Assembly (NCBI GenBank): GCA_036555755.1
Contig: DATBKS010000236.1
Span: forward strand, 1-32,191
Length of the DNA: 32,191 nt
Reading direction: 5' to 3'
From: JAICJR01 sp036555755
Lineage (GTDB): Bacteria > Actinomycetota > Thermoleophilia > Solirubrobacterales > Thermoleophilaceae
The notes beneath the pieces are model-generated. The model did no database searches. It had not been told where the DNA came from and was given only the letters and a program-made list of their open reading frames with translations. This document shows, in pieces, positions 1 to 6,645 of this stretch (within the stretch, counting starts at the first letter, position 1; the number at the start of each line of letters is the position of its first letter). The translations under genes and the position numbers were made by a program.

Positions 1-449
1 GTGGCCTCGTCGAGCACGGTGCGCAGCTGGTTGTTGACGTTGTCGCGCGAGGTCAGCGTCTCCTCGAGCGTCAGGCCGCCGATCACGTTTCGCAGCGTCG
101 TGACCGTGAGCTGCTCGATCGCCTGGATGTAGTTGGCGATCTCGTAGGTCGCGGCCTTGGCGTCGGTCACCTGGTAGTAGATGACCGAGTCGATGTTCAC
201 CGTGAGGTTGTCCTCGGTGATCACGGGCTGCGGCGGGAACGACACCACCTGCTCGCGCATGTCGATCAGCGGCCGCATGCGGTCGACGAACGGGACGATC
301 ATCGTGAGCCCCGGCTGCAGCGTTCGGTGGTAACGGCCCAGGCGCTCGACCACTCCGGCCTTGGCCTGGGGAATGATGCGAATCGTTCGGGCGATCGTGA
401 TGATCACGACCACCACCACGACGATCGCGACGATTGGGCCAGCGGACAT
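1..449 (-). CDS. SPFH/stomatin-like (band 7) membrane protein, partial
   Basis: The first 149 residues of an SPFH/band 7 protein are visible; the C-terminus lies beyond the left edge. Residues 5-20 form an N-terminal hydrophobic anchor, followed by the family's typical start (IPQAKAGVVERLGRYHRTLQPG) and then a stretch like that of stomatin/HflK-type proteins (PFVDRMRPLIDMREQ, TEDNLTVNIDSVIYYQVTD). Family members form oligomeric scaffolds on the cytoplasmic membrane. The start ATG at 449 is set by a strong Shine-Dalgarno sequence, AAGGAG, five bases upstream. The gene begins 9 bp after the NfeD gene ends, which is the classic nfeD-SPFH pair found across bacteria, so the two products very likely act together in membrane microdomain or protein quality control. 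Only the missing C-terminus (coiled coil, oligomerisation) is uncertain. Confidence 0.9.
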   Translation of the reverse strand, partial: MSAGPIVAIVVVVVVIITIARTIRIIPQAKAGVVERLGRYHRTLQPGLTMIVPFVDRMRPLIDMREQVVSFPPQPVITEDNLTVNIDSVIYYQVTDAKAATYEIANYIQAIEQLTVTTLRNVIGGLTLEETLTSRDNVNNQLRTVLDEA

Positions 450-458
450 GCAGTCTCC

Positions 459-884
459 TTACCTCGTAACGAGCGCCGTGGCGCCCCTGATCTCGACCAC
501 GACAACGCGCGTGCCCGGCTCGATCACCTCATCCTCGGTGTATGAGCGGGCGGTCCACTCCTCGCCGCCGATCTTCACGCGTCCGCCGTCGGCATCCACG
601 CGCGCGAGGGCGACGGCCGGCTCGCCCACTAGTGCGGCGGCGCCGGTGCGAAGCACCGGGCCGCGGTGAAGGCGGCGCAGCACGGCCGGCCGCAGCAGAC
701 CCAGCGCTGCAATCGAGCCCACCACGAAGACGATGAACTGGAGCGCCACGCCCCCGCCGACGCCGGCGACGACGGCGGCCCCGCCCGCAGCCAGAGCCAG
801 CGGGCCGAGGAAGATCGACATCGTCGCGACCTCGCCGCCAAGCAGCACGGCCGCGACTATGAGCCAGACCAGCCACGCGGGCAT
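459..884 (-). CDS. NfeD-like membrane protein
   Basis: A 141-residue short-form NfeD protein. Residues 1-65 hold two to three hydrophobic helices (PAWLVWLIVAAVLLGGEVAT, then a Gly/Ala-rich pair). Residues 75-141 form the small beta-barrel (OB-fold) NfeD C-terminal domain, with the recognisable pattern LVGEPAVALARVDADGGRVKIGGEEWTARS and VVVVEIRGATALVTR. It lacks the ClpP-like protease domain of long-form NfeD. It lies directly upstream of the SPFH gene, and in this family the soluble domain partners the SPFH protein. The stop codon of the upstream hydrolase gene is only 9 bp away. A TAAATT box overlapping that stop codon, six bases before the ATG, could also start a leaderless message here. 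The identification rests on domain pattern and context. Confidence 0.85.
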   Translation of the reverse strand: MPAWLVWLIVAAVLLGGEVATMSIFLGPLALAAGGAAVVAGVGGGVALQFIVFVVGSIAALGLLRPAVLRRLHRGPVLRTGAAALVGEPAVALARVDADGGRVKIGGEEWTARSYTEDEVIEPGTRVVVVEIRGATALVTR

Positions 885-893
885 AGCTGCAAT

Positions 894-1670
894 TTATCCC
901 GAGTGCGGGAAAGTGTGGAGAAGTCGAGCAAAAACTCCGCGCAGCGTTTCCTTGCCGTACTCGTGATTCGGGTTGGCGGTGGTCAGAACTGCGACTGACA
1001 CGCGTTGCGTACCGCGCGTGAACAGCGCCACCTGATGGTCCACGAGCCCGGTGCCTGAGCCCCAGCCGCCCTTGAAATAGAGGTGCCAGCCGTGGTGCTT
1101 GATGCGCCCGACTCCCCAGCGCTGCTCGGGGGTCACAGACGCCAGCAGGTGCAGCGCGGCCCAGCGGTGCTTCGGCACCACAAGCTTGTCGATATGGAGG
1201 AAGAAGCCCGCCTGGTCGTCGGCGTCGATCTGGCTGCCACCCCAGTAGACGGGGTTGAGCGTGAAGCGCCGCATGTGCGCGCGGTGGGCGACCGTGCGCA
1301 CGCGGGCGGGCCCCACGAATGCCAGCACGCGGCTGGCGGCACCGTTGTCGGAGCGCTCGATCATCGGGTCGATCAGCTCGCTGTCCTCCTCGCGCAGCCG
1401 CCGGTGCCGCACGCGCGGGTCATCGAGATAGGCCACGAGTAGCATCGCCTTGACCACACTCGCCGAGCGGACGATGCGGGTGGCGTGGTAGCCCCACCTG
1501 CGATCCCCGTAGCGGACCTGGAAGCGGATGTCGCCGGCGCGGTGGTGGATGTAGCTGATCGCCGAGCGGATGTGCGGGTGCCACTGAGCACCGAGCGCGG
1601 GGGCCGGCAGCAGCAGCGCCGCTCCCAGGACCAGTAGCAGGAGCGGGCGAGTTGGCGATCGACCCGCCAT
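894..1670 (-). CDS. Secreted serine hydrolase of the beta-lactamase/PBP fold
   Basis: A 258-residue protein with a Sec-type signal (MAGRSPTRPLLLLVLGAALLLPAPALGA). All three active-site motifs of penicillin-recognising serine enzymes are present in order: SxxK as SVVK (S71-K74), SDN at 107-109, and KGG at 200-202 in place of KTG. The spacing fits a compact class A-like beta-lactamase fold. I do not see the class A omega-loop Glu (ExxLN), so a D,D-peptidase or another peptidoglycan hydrolase role is more likely than drug hydrolysis; this is inference. The ATG at 1670 is chosen because it opens directly into the signal peptide; the frame stays open further upstream but would run into the GGDEF gene. 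A TAAGAT box 11 bases upstream overlaps the GGDEF stop codon. The gene sits between GGDEF and nfeD in a minus-strand run. Confidence 0.8.
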   Translation of the reverse strand: MAGRSPTRPLLLLVLGAALLLPAPALGAQWHPHIRSAISYIHHRAGDIRFQVRYGDRRWGYHATRIVRSASVVKAMLLVAYLDDPRVRHRRLREEDSELIDPMIERSDNGAASRVLAFVGPARVRTVAHRAHMRRFTLNPVYWGGSQIDADDQAGFFLHIDKLVVPKHRWAALHLLASVTPEQRWGVGRIKHHGWHLYFKGGWGSGTGLVDHQVALFTRGTQRVSVAVLTTANPNHEYGKETLRGVFARLLHTFPHSG

Positions 1671-1684
1671 GGGCGGGCGGAATC

Positions 1685-2473
1685 TTACGCCGCGCGCTGG
1701 GTGATGCCGTGCCGTTCGCGCTTGACCGCGATCGCCTCGGCGTCCGCGATCTCGAGCAGCTCCGGACCGCCCTCGGCATCGTCCGGGAAAATCGCGAGCC
1801 CGACGCTCGCACTCAACGTCGAGATGCCGGTTGTGACGCCCGCCACCGCCTCCTCGACGCGGTCCGCGAGACACTCGCCGCCCTCGCGGTCGGTCTCGGG
1901 CGCGAGCACGGTGAACTCATCGCCGCCGACGCGCGCCACCGTGTCCTGCTCGCGCAGGATCGCGTTGATCGCCGACGCCACCTCGCGCAGCAGCTCGTCT
2001 CCCGCCTGGTGCCCAAAGCGGTCGTTCACCGCCTTGAAGCCGTCGAGGTCGAGCGCGATCACGGCGAACCTGCGCTGCTGGCGCGTGTGTCGCGCGATCT
2101 CGTAGCGCAGGCGCTCGCCGAAGGCGCGGCGGTTGGCGACTCCGGTGAGCGGGTCGCGCATCGCGGTGGCGCGCAGCGCGTGGCGCTCGCGCTGGAACTC
2201 GGCCTCGAGCATGCGCACGACCGCCACGCAGCCCCCGACCACCACCAGGATCGCGAGCAGCGACGGCGTGTTCCCGCGCGAGGCGGCAATCGCCAGGATC
2301 GTGATCACCGACGCGGGCAGCGCGGCGCGCGCGTGGTTAGGTGCCCATGAGGCGGCCAGAAGGGTGAACGGAAGGGACAGCCAGAAACCCTCGCCACCGC
2401 CCGTGACGAGCACGAGCAGCGTCGAGCAAACACAAACCGCCACCCCACGGATGAGAGGGTGACTTCTTGCCAC
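1685..2473 (-). CDS. Membrane-anchored GGDEF diguanylate cyclase
   Basis: About 262 residues. Residues 1-95 hold roughly four hydrophobic helices. A GGDEF domain follows, with DPLTGVANRRAF, LDLDGFKAVNDRFGHQAGDELL and the intact active-site signature RVGGDEF. Five residues before the signature is an RxxD motif (REQD), the inhibitory c-di-GMP binding site, so the enzyme probably makes c-di-GMP from two GTP and is product-inhibited. The C-terminal end (LLEIADAEAIAVKRERHG) is a shortened version of the usual ADxALYxAK helix. The start is uncertain: the frame stays open far upstream across the glycosyltransferase gene. I chose the GTG at 2473 because it is the first start after that gene ends, and no good ribosome site decides the matter. 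It lies in the minus-strand envelope gene run. Confidence 0.8.
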   Translation of the reverse strand: MARSHPLIRGVAVCVCSTLLVLVTGGGEGFWLSLPFTLLAASWAPNHARAALPASVITILAIAASRGNTPSLLAILVVVGGCVAVVRMLEAEFQRERHALRATAMRDPLTGVANRRAFGERLRYEIARHTRQQRRFAVIALDLDGFKAVNDRFGHQAGDELLREVASAINAILREQDTVARVGGDEFTVLAPETDREGGECLADRVEEAVAGVTTGISTLSASVGLAIFPDDAEGGPELLEIADAEAIAVKRERHGITQRAA

Positions 2474-2505
2474 TTGCAGGAGTGTTGCGCCCCTGTCGGA
2501 CGGCT

Positions 2506-3912
2506 CTAGGAGTAGCTCACGACGCGCGGCCACACCTGAGCGAGCGAGCCTGCCAGAGTGCAGCGCGCGATCGGCAGGCCGCGCTCCTCGTTGTCGACCG
2601 GCATGTGGATGTGCGCGACGATGCGGTAGTCGGGTTCGCAGAAGGTCGGTCGCGCGCCGTTGAAGCCCACGACAACGGCGTTGCGCCCGGTCACGTCGGG
2701 CCGCCAGTAGCGCATCGTCACGTGCCCGCTCCCGACGGGCGGCAGCCCGTGGCCGAGCACGATCAGCGCGCCGGCCTCGCCGTAGTTCTCGGTGAGAACC
2801 ACGTTCGCGCCGCGGTCGACGCTCTCCACCTGACGCGCGAAGTGGTGCCAGCCGAGCTCGTCCTGGTAGTCGGTGCGGGCGTCGATGATCCCCAGCTTGT
2901 CGGCCGTCTTCTCCGGCAGCACGGGCAGCCCGATCGGGAGCAGCAGAACAAGGAGCACGACGAACGCCGTGCCCGCGATGCGCAGGCGCCTCGTGGTGAG
3001 CCAGCCGTCGAGCGGCAGCGAGCCGGTCGAGAGCGCGAACAGCGAGACCGGCAGCGCGTAGTAGGACTTGCCGCCGAGCACGAAGTAGACGAGCACGACG
3101 GCGATCACCATCCAGCCGAACGGCCGCAGCAGCCGGTCGCGGATCAGCATCCGGATACCCGCGTACGCCACCGGCAGCGACACGAGCCCGGTGAGCAGCA
3201 GCACGTTGGCGATGAACTCGGGACGCGACTCGTCGCTCGCGCTCGGCGGCGGGTTGACGAAGAAGCGCACGCTCGCCCAGTTGTGGTCGAGCTGCCAGAG
3301 CAGGTTGGGAATCATCACGACGAACGCGATGGCGGCCGCGATTGCGACGCCGCGCGGCTCGAGCGCGTCGCGCCGGAGCAGCAGGAAGGCGATCAGCAGC
3401 ACGCCCACGACGACCGCGAGCGTGTACTTGGTCTCGAGCCCGACCCCGATCGCGAGCCCGAGCAGCGGCCAGCTCCCACGCCCGAGCGCGATCCGCAGCG
3501 CGAGAAACAGCACGACCATCGTCGCGAGCTGGTCGAACGAGACCGGCTGAAACAGTCCGTTGGTGGCAACGAGGATGGGGGAGAAGCCGACGAGCACAGC
3601 TGCCAGCACCTGCGCGCGCCTGCCACCGCCGAGCTCGCGCGAGATCGCCGCGGCGAGGACGACGACAGCGGCGCCCGCGAGGATCGCGAACACGCGCAGG
3701 CCGTAGAGCGAGTCTCCCCACAACAGGCGACCGAACGCTGCGAGCAGCGCGGTGACCGGCGGGAAGTCGACGTAGCCGCCCTGGAGGTGATGCCCGGCGA
3801 CCGCGTAGTACAGCTCGTCGCGGTGCCAGCCGTAGCGGCCCGCGACGGCCAGGTTGAGCGCGCTCTTGCCAAGCGCCACGAGGAGCACCGGCCGGAGCGC
3901 GAGGGGCCTCAC
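2506..3912 (-). CDS. GT39/ArnT-like integral membrane glycosyltransferase
   Basis: A 468-residue polytopic protein of the GT-C type (PMT_2/ArnT-like), using polyprenyl-phosphate-linked sugar donors at the outer face of the membrane. The first helix is followed by GWHRDELYY (29-36), whose acidic pair D32-E33 is the conserved catalytic motif of the first extracytoplasmic loop, and then GGYVDFPPVTALLAAFGR. About ten further hydrophobic helices follow up to residue 325. The last third is a soluble domain (TENYGEAGALIVLG, MRYWRPDVTGRNAVVVGFN) common in this subfamily. The GTG start at 3912 overlaps the stop of the upstream DUF2127 gene as GTGA, so the two are translationally coupled. The acceptor (protein, lipid or polysaccharide) cannot be told from sequence. 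Confidence 0.85.
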   Translation of the reverse strand: MRPLALRPVLLVALGKSALNLAVAGRYGWHRDELYYAVAGHHLQGGYVDFPPVTALLAAFGRLLWGDSLYGLRVFAILAGAAVVVLAAAISRELGGGRRAQVLAAVLVGFSPILVATNGLFQPVSFDQLATMVVLFLALRIALGRGSWPLLGLAIGVGLETKYTLAVVVGVLLIAFLLLRRDALEPRGVAIAAAIAFVVMIPNLLWQLDHNWASVRFFVNPPPSASDESRPEFIANVLLLTGLVSLPVAYAGIRMLIRDRLLRPFGWMVIAVVLVYFVLGGKSYYALPVSLFALSTGSLPLDGWLTTRRLRIAGTAFVVLLVLLLPIGLPVLPEKTADKLGIIDARTDYQDELGWHHFARQVESVDRGANVVLTENYGEAGALIVLGHGLPPVGSGHVTMRYWRPDVTGRNAVVVGFNGARPTFCEPDYRIVAHIHMPVDNEERGLPIARCTLAGSLAQVWPRVVSYS

Positions 3913-4775
3913 CCGGGCGCCTCGCTCGGCATGGGCGTGTCGAGCTCGGGCGTGGCGCGCTCGATCGCCTCCCAGCCGCTGTCGCGCTCGCGCTGCTCGT
4001 GCTCCGCCGCGGCGCCGCCCCGCAGGCCAAACAGCCGCTTGGCCACGAGCAGGTAGATCACGACGGCGAGGTTGATGATCAGCGTCAGGACCTTCAGCGC
4101 CGAGAAGCGGCGGGTGAGCTCATAGATCTCGAGCGGCATCAGCGCGGTGGTGGCGATGAACGCCAGGTACTCCGCCCAGCGCTTCATTAGCCACAGGCCG
4201 ACGGCCTCAAGGCCCTCGAGCACGGCGTACGCCGCCACCAGAAAGCCGATCTTCGTGAGCGTGCCCGAGTCGATCGAGAACAGGTGGTGTAGCTCGTAGA
4301 TGATCCCGTGGTGGCGGCTCGCGGCCGGGCTGCCAAGGCCGCTCTGCAGATCCTCGAGCGCCTTATAGACCGGCTCGCGCAGCCGGTCCGAGTTGGCGGC
4401 GAAGAAGAAGATCACCACCGCGAGCGCGGCCAGCACGACGAAGTGGATCGCGCGGTCGACGGCGATGGCGCGCAGCACGATCTTGTCGCGGAGCGGGCGG
4501 CCGCGGAGCGGCAGCTCGATCTCGGCGCGGTCGGGCGGGTGCTGGCGAGTGGAGTCTTTCGGCTGCTCGAGCGGCAGCCAGCTGTCGCAGCGCAGGCAGC
4601 GGTACCAGCGCAGCCCGCCGGGCCCCTCGCGCGCGTACAACGAGTCCTGCGGCCTCAGCTCGTCGGCGTCGAGCCCAACCAGCTCGTGCCCCGACAGTCC
4701 GCAGACGATCAGCTCGTAATGGAGCTTCGGCCGGAAGCGCTTGGGCTTCTCGATTCCCGGAAGAGAGCTGCCCAT
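3909..4775 (-). CDS. DUF2127-type membrane protein with N-terminal zinc-site domain
   Basis: A 288-residue protein in two parts. Residues 15-70 contain C25-x4-H30 and C60-x2-C63, a likely small zinc-binding module. From about residue 100 onward there are four predicted membrane helices, with features typical of the DUF2127 family: HHLFSIDSGTLTKIGFLVAAYAVLEGLEAVGLW and an acidic/aromatic LMKRWAEYLAFIATTALMPLEIYEL. The tail (residues 255-288) is hydrophilic. The function of DUF2127 is not known. The ATG at 4775 is the first start after the divergent ABC gene; only 18 bp separate the two start codons. I see no good -10 for this direction, and the best candidate (AAGATC, eight bases upstream) is weak. 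The gene leads the minus-strand envelope run and is coupled to the glycosyltransferase. Confidence 0.8.
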   Translation of the reverse strand: MGSSLPGIEKPKRFRPKLHYELIVCGLSGHELVGLDADELRPQDSLYAREGPGGLRWYRCLRCDSWLPLEQPKDSTRQHPPDRAEIELPLRGRPLRDKIVLRAIAVDRAIHFVVLAALAVVIFFFAANSDRLREPVYKALEDLQSGLGSPAASRHHGIIYELHHLFSIDSGTLTKIGFLVAAYAVLEGLEAVGLWLMKRWAEYLAFIATTALMPLEIYELTRRFSALKVLTLIINLAVVIYLLVAKRLFGLRGGAAAEHEQRERDSGWEAIERATPELDTPMPSEAPG

Positions 4776-4780
4776 CCGCG

Positions 4781-4786
4781 TAGGAT
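4781..4786 (+). promoter_or_regulatory. -10 box (TAGGAT) for leaderless ABC ATPase gene
   Basis: TAGGAT fits TAnnnT and ends 7 nt before the GTG start at 4794. There is no Shine-Dalgarno sequence in between, so transcription would start at or next to the start codon. No -35 hexamer is obvious. Confidence 0.6.
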
Positions 4787-4793
4787 CTTCCCA

Positions 4794-5507
4794 GTGCCCG
4801 AAGCGGACACGCAAGCAGACATCCGCCACTCCACCAGCCAGCGCGCCGGGGCCGAGGTGTTGGTGGAGAACGTCTCGAAGAGCTACGACAGCCGCATCGT
4901 CGCCGTCCGCGAGGTGTCGCTGCGGCTCGAGCCAGGGGAGTTCGTCTCGCTCACTGGTCCGTCCGGCTGCGGTAAGAGCACCCTGCTCAACCTCGTCGGC
5001 AGCCTGCTCCGGCCCGATTCCGGCTCGATCACCGTCGACGGCGTGGCCGTGCAGGAGCTGGAGAAGCCCGCCGACTACCGCCGCTCGGAAGTCGGCTTCG
5101 TCTTCCAGCTCCATCACCTGCTGCCGATGCTCAGCGCCGGCAGCAACGTCGAGGTGCCGCTGATCGGCGCGGGAATCGGCCGTCGCGAGCGGCGCGAGCG
5201 GGCGCGTGAGCTGCTCGGCGAGGTCGGCCTCGCGGAGCGCGTCGACCATCTTCCCTCGCAGCTCTCGGGTGGTGAGCGCCAGCGGGTGGCCGTGGCGCGC
5301 GCCCTGGCCAACCGGCCGCGGCTGCTGCTGGCCGACGAGCCCACCGGCGCGCTCGACTCGGACTCGAGCAAGCGCGTGCTGGACCTGCTCGCGACGCTGA
5401 GCGAGCGCTACGGGATGACGATGCTCGTGGTGAGCTACGACCCCGAGGTGGGCCACCACGCCGACCGCACCCTGCGGATGGCGGACGGCCGCATCCTGGG
5501 CGAGTAG
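4794..5507 (+). CDS. ABC transporter ATP-binding protein, MacB/LolD type
   Basis: A 237-residue nucleotide-binding subunit of the lipoprotein/macrolide exporter class. Walker A is GPSGCGKST (55-63), the Q-loop is FVFQLHHLLPML (Q105), the signature is LSGGERQRVAVARAL (from 158) and Walker B is LLLADEPTGALD. The H-loop reads VVSYDPEV where relatives have VTHDPEV, so the switch histidine is replaced by Y215. The GTG start at 4794 is preferred because a TAGGAT box lies 7 nt upstream; GTGs a few codons further in are possible. Its natural partner, an FtsX-type permease, lies immediately downstream but on the opposite strand, with the stop codons touching as TAGCTA. It should energise that permease; the substrate is unknown. 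Confidence 0.9.
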   Translation: MPEADTQADIRHSTSQRAGAEVLVENVSKSYDSRIVAVREVSLRLEPGEFVSLTGPSGCGKSTLLNLVGSLLRPDSGSITVDGVAVQELEKPADYRRSEVGFVFQLHHLLPMLSAGSNVEVPLIGAGIGRRERRERARELLGEVGLAERVDHLPSQLSGGERQRVAVARALANRPRLLLADEPTGALDSDSSKRVLDLLATLSERYGMTMLVVSYDPEVGHHADRTLRMADGRILGE

Positions 5508-6611
5508 CTACGCGCGCGCGAGCGATTCAGCCGGCATCAACCGCGTGACCCGCCAGGCGGGATAGAGCCCGCCCAGCACCCCGATGGCCACGCCGACGAG
5601 GCAGCCGCGGCCGAGTCCCCAGGCGGTGATGTGCGGCGTGACGAACGCCTGAGCCGACAGCGCCTTCACGGCCACCGAACTCAACGCCAATCCCAGCGCG
5701 AGTCCGAAGCCCGCGCCCAGGAGGCTCACGCCGACGCCCTCTCCGAGGATCAGGCCCGCCACCCGCGAGCGGCTCCAGCCGACGGCGGACAGCAGCGCCA
5801 GCTCGCTCTCGCGCTCGAGCACCGCCATCACCATCGTGTTCGTCACCGCGATCCCGCCGAGCGCCAGCGCCAGCACCACGATCACGAGCACCGCCTTGCT
5901 CACGAGCAGGCTGTTGGCGTCGGCCCGCGCGGCGGCGCCGGGATCGCTGATCACCACCGTGCCGGGGAAAAGGCGCTCGAGCCGCTTGCCTGCCGGCCCG
6001 GCGCGCGTGCCGCGATCCAGGGCGACCGCGATGGTCGTCGCGCCACCCGGGTGTCCCGCCATTCGCTGAGCGACGGCAAGCGGGATCACGACGCCGGAAT
6101 CCTGGAAGGTCGTGCCCGAGTGGAAGACGCCGGTAACAACGAAAGGCCGCTTCTTCACCAGCAATTTCGAGCCCGGCCCGAGGTGAGTCTGCTTGGCGAA
6201 CTGATCGCCGATCATCGCCTCCCCGGGCCCAAGCGAATGACGCCCGCGCAGCACAACCAATCGCTGCGCATCGAAGCCCGCAGGGTCGAGCCCGAAGGCG
6301 ATGGCAGCTCCCTGTCCGGGGATCGCCTCCGTCAAGAGCTGCACCGGCGTCGCCCGCGCGACCCCCGGCTGAGCCTCGAGGCGCGGCACCATCGAGACCG
6401 GCAGTACCGAAGCCGTCGGGTCCGAGATCCCCTTTTGGAAGAGGCCGAGATCCGCCTTGCCGAGGTGGATGAAGCCGGCGGCTGTCTGCTTGAGCCCGTC
6501 GCCGAGCGAGATCAGCGCGACCACTGCCGCCACTCCCACGCCGATGCCCATCGCCGTGAGCAGCGTGCGCGCGAGCCGCCGCCGCAGGCTTGCCACAACC
6601 AGTCCGGTCAT
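5508..6611 (-). CDS. ABC transporter permease, MacB/FtsX family
   Basis: A 367-residue permease. One N-terminal membrane helix (about 15-37: LLTAMGIGVGVAAVVALISLG) is followed by a large extracytoplasmic MacB-PCD-like domain (about 40-235) and three C-terminal helices with the FtsX pattern (NTMVMAVLERESELALLSAVGWSRSRVAGLILGEG and LGGLYPAWRVTRLMPAESL). Such proteins are mechanotransmitters that work with a MacB/LolD-type ATPase, here most likely the convergent gene at 4794. The start at 6611 (MTGLVVASLRRR) is chosen over an in-frame start 18 codons upstream. It removes overlap with the divergent flavoprotein gene, and a TAGGAT box stands 8 nt upstream. Confidence 0.88.
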   Translation of the reverse strand: MTGLVVASLRRRLARTLLTAMGIGVGVAAVVALISLGDGLKQTAAGFIHLGKADLGLFQKGISDPTASVLPVSMVPRLEAQPGVARATPVQLLTEAIPGQGAAIAFGLDPAGFDAQRLVVLRGRHSLGPGEAMIGDQFAKQTHLGPGSKLLVKKRPFVVTGVFHSGTTFQDSGVVIPLAVAQRMAGHPGGATTIAVALDRGTRAGPAGKRLERLFPGTVVISDPGAAARADANSLLVSKAVLVIVVLALALGGIAVTNTMVMAVLERESELALLSAVGWSRSRVAGLILGEGVGVSLLGAGFGLALGLALSSVAVKALSAQAFVTPHITAWGLGRGCLVGVAIGVLGGLYPAWRVTRLMPAESLARA

Positions 6612-6619
6612 CGCCTCCG

Positions 6620-6625
6620 ATCCTA
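6620..6625 (-). promoter_or_regulatory. -10 box (TAGGAT) for leaderless permease gene
   Basis: On the minus strand this reads TAGGAT, with 8 nt to the ATG at 6611. It lies only 7 bp from the plus-strand -10 box of the divergent gene. Confidence 0.6.
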
Positions 6626-6632
6626 CGGCGTG

Positions 6633-6638
6633 TATAAG
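6633..6638 (+). promoter_or_regulatory. -10 box (TATAAG) for leaderless flavoprotein gene
   Basis: TATAAG, one mismatch from TATAAT, ends 7 nt before the ATG at 6646. No Shine-Dalgarno sequence intervenes. Confidence 0.55.
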
Positions 6639-6645
6639 ACCGCCC

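Noticed and set aside
1016..1650. Class A beta-lactamase conferring drug resistance.
   Set aside because: SxxK, SDN and KGG are present, but I cannot see the ExxLN omega-loop Glu needed for fast deacylation; a peptidoglycan enzyme is more likely.
2467..4056. 529-codon plus-strand frame over the glycosyltransferase region.
   Set aside because: Low-complexity Arg/Glu/His composition; antisense shadow of the membrane protein gene.
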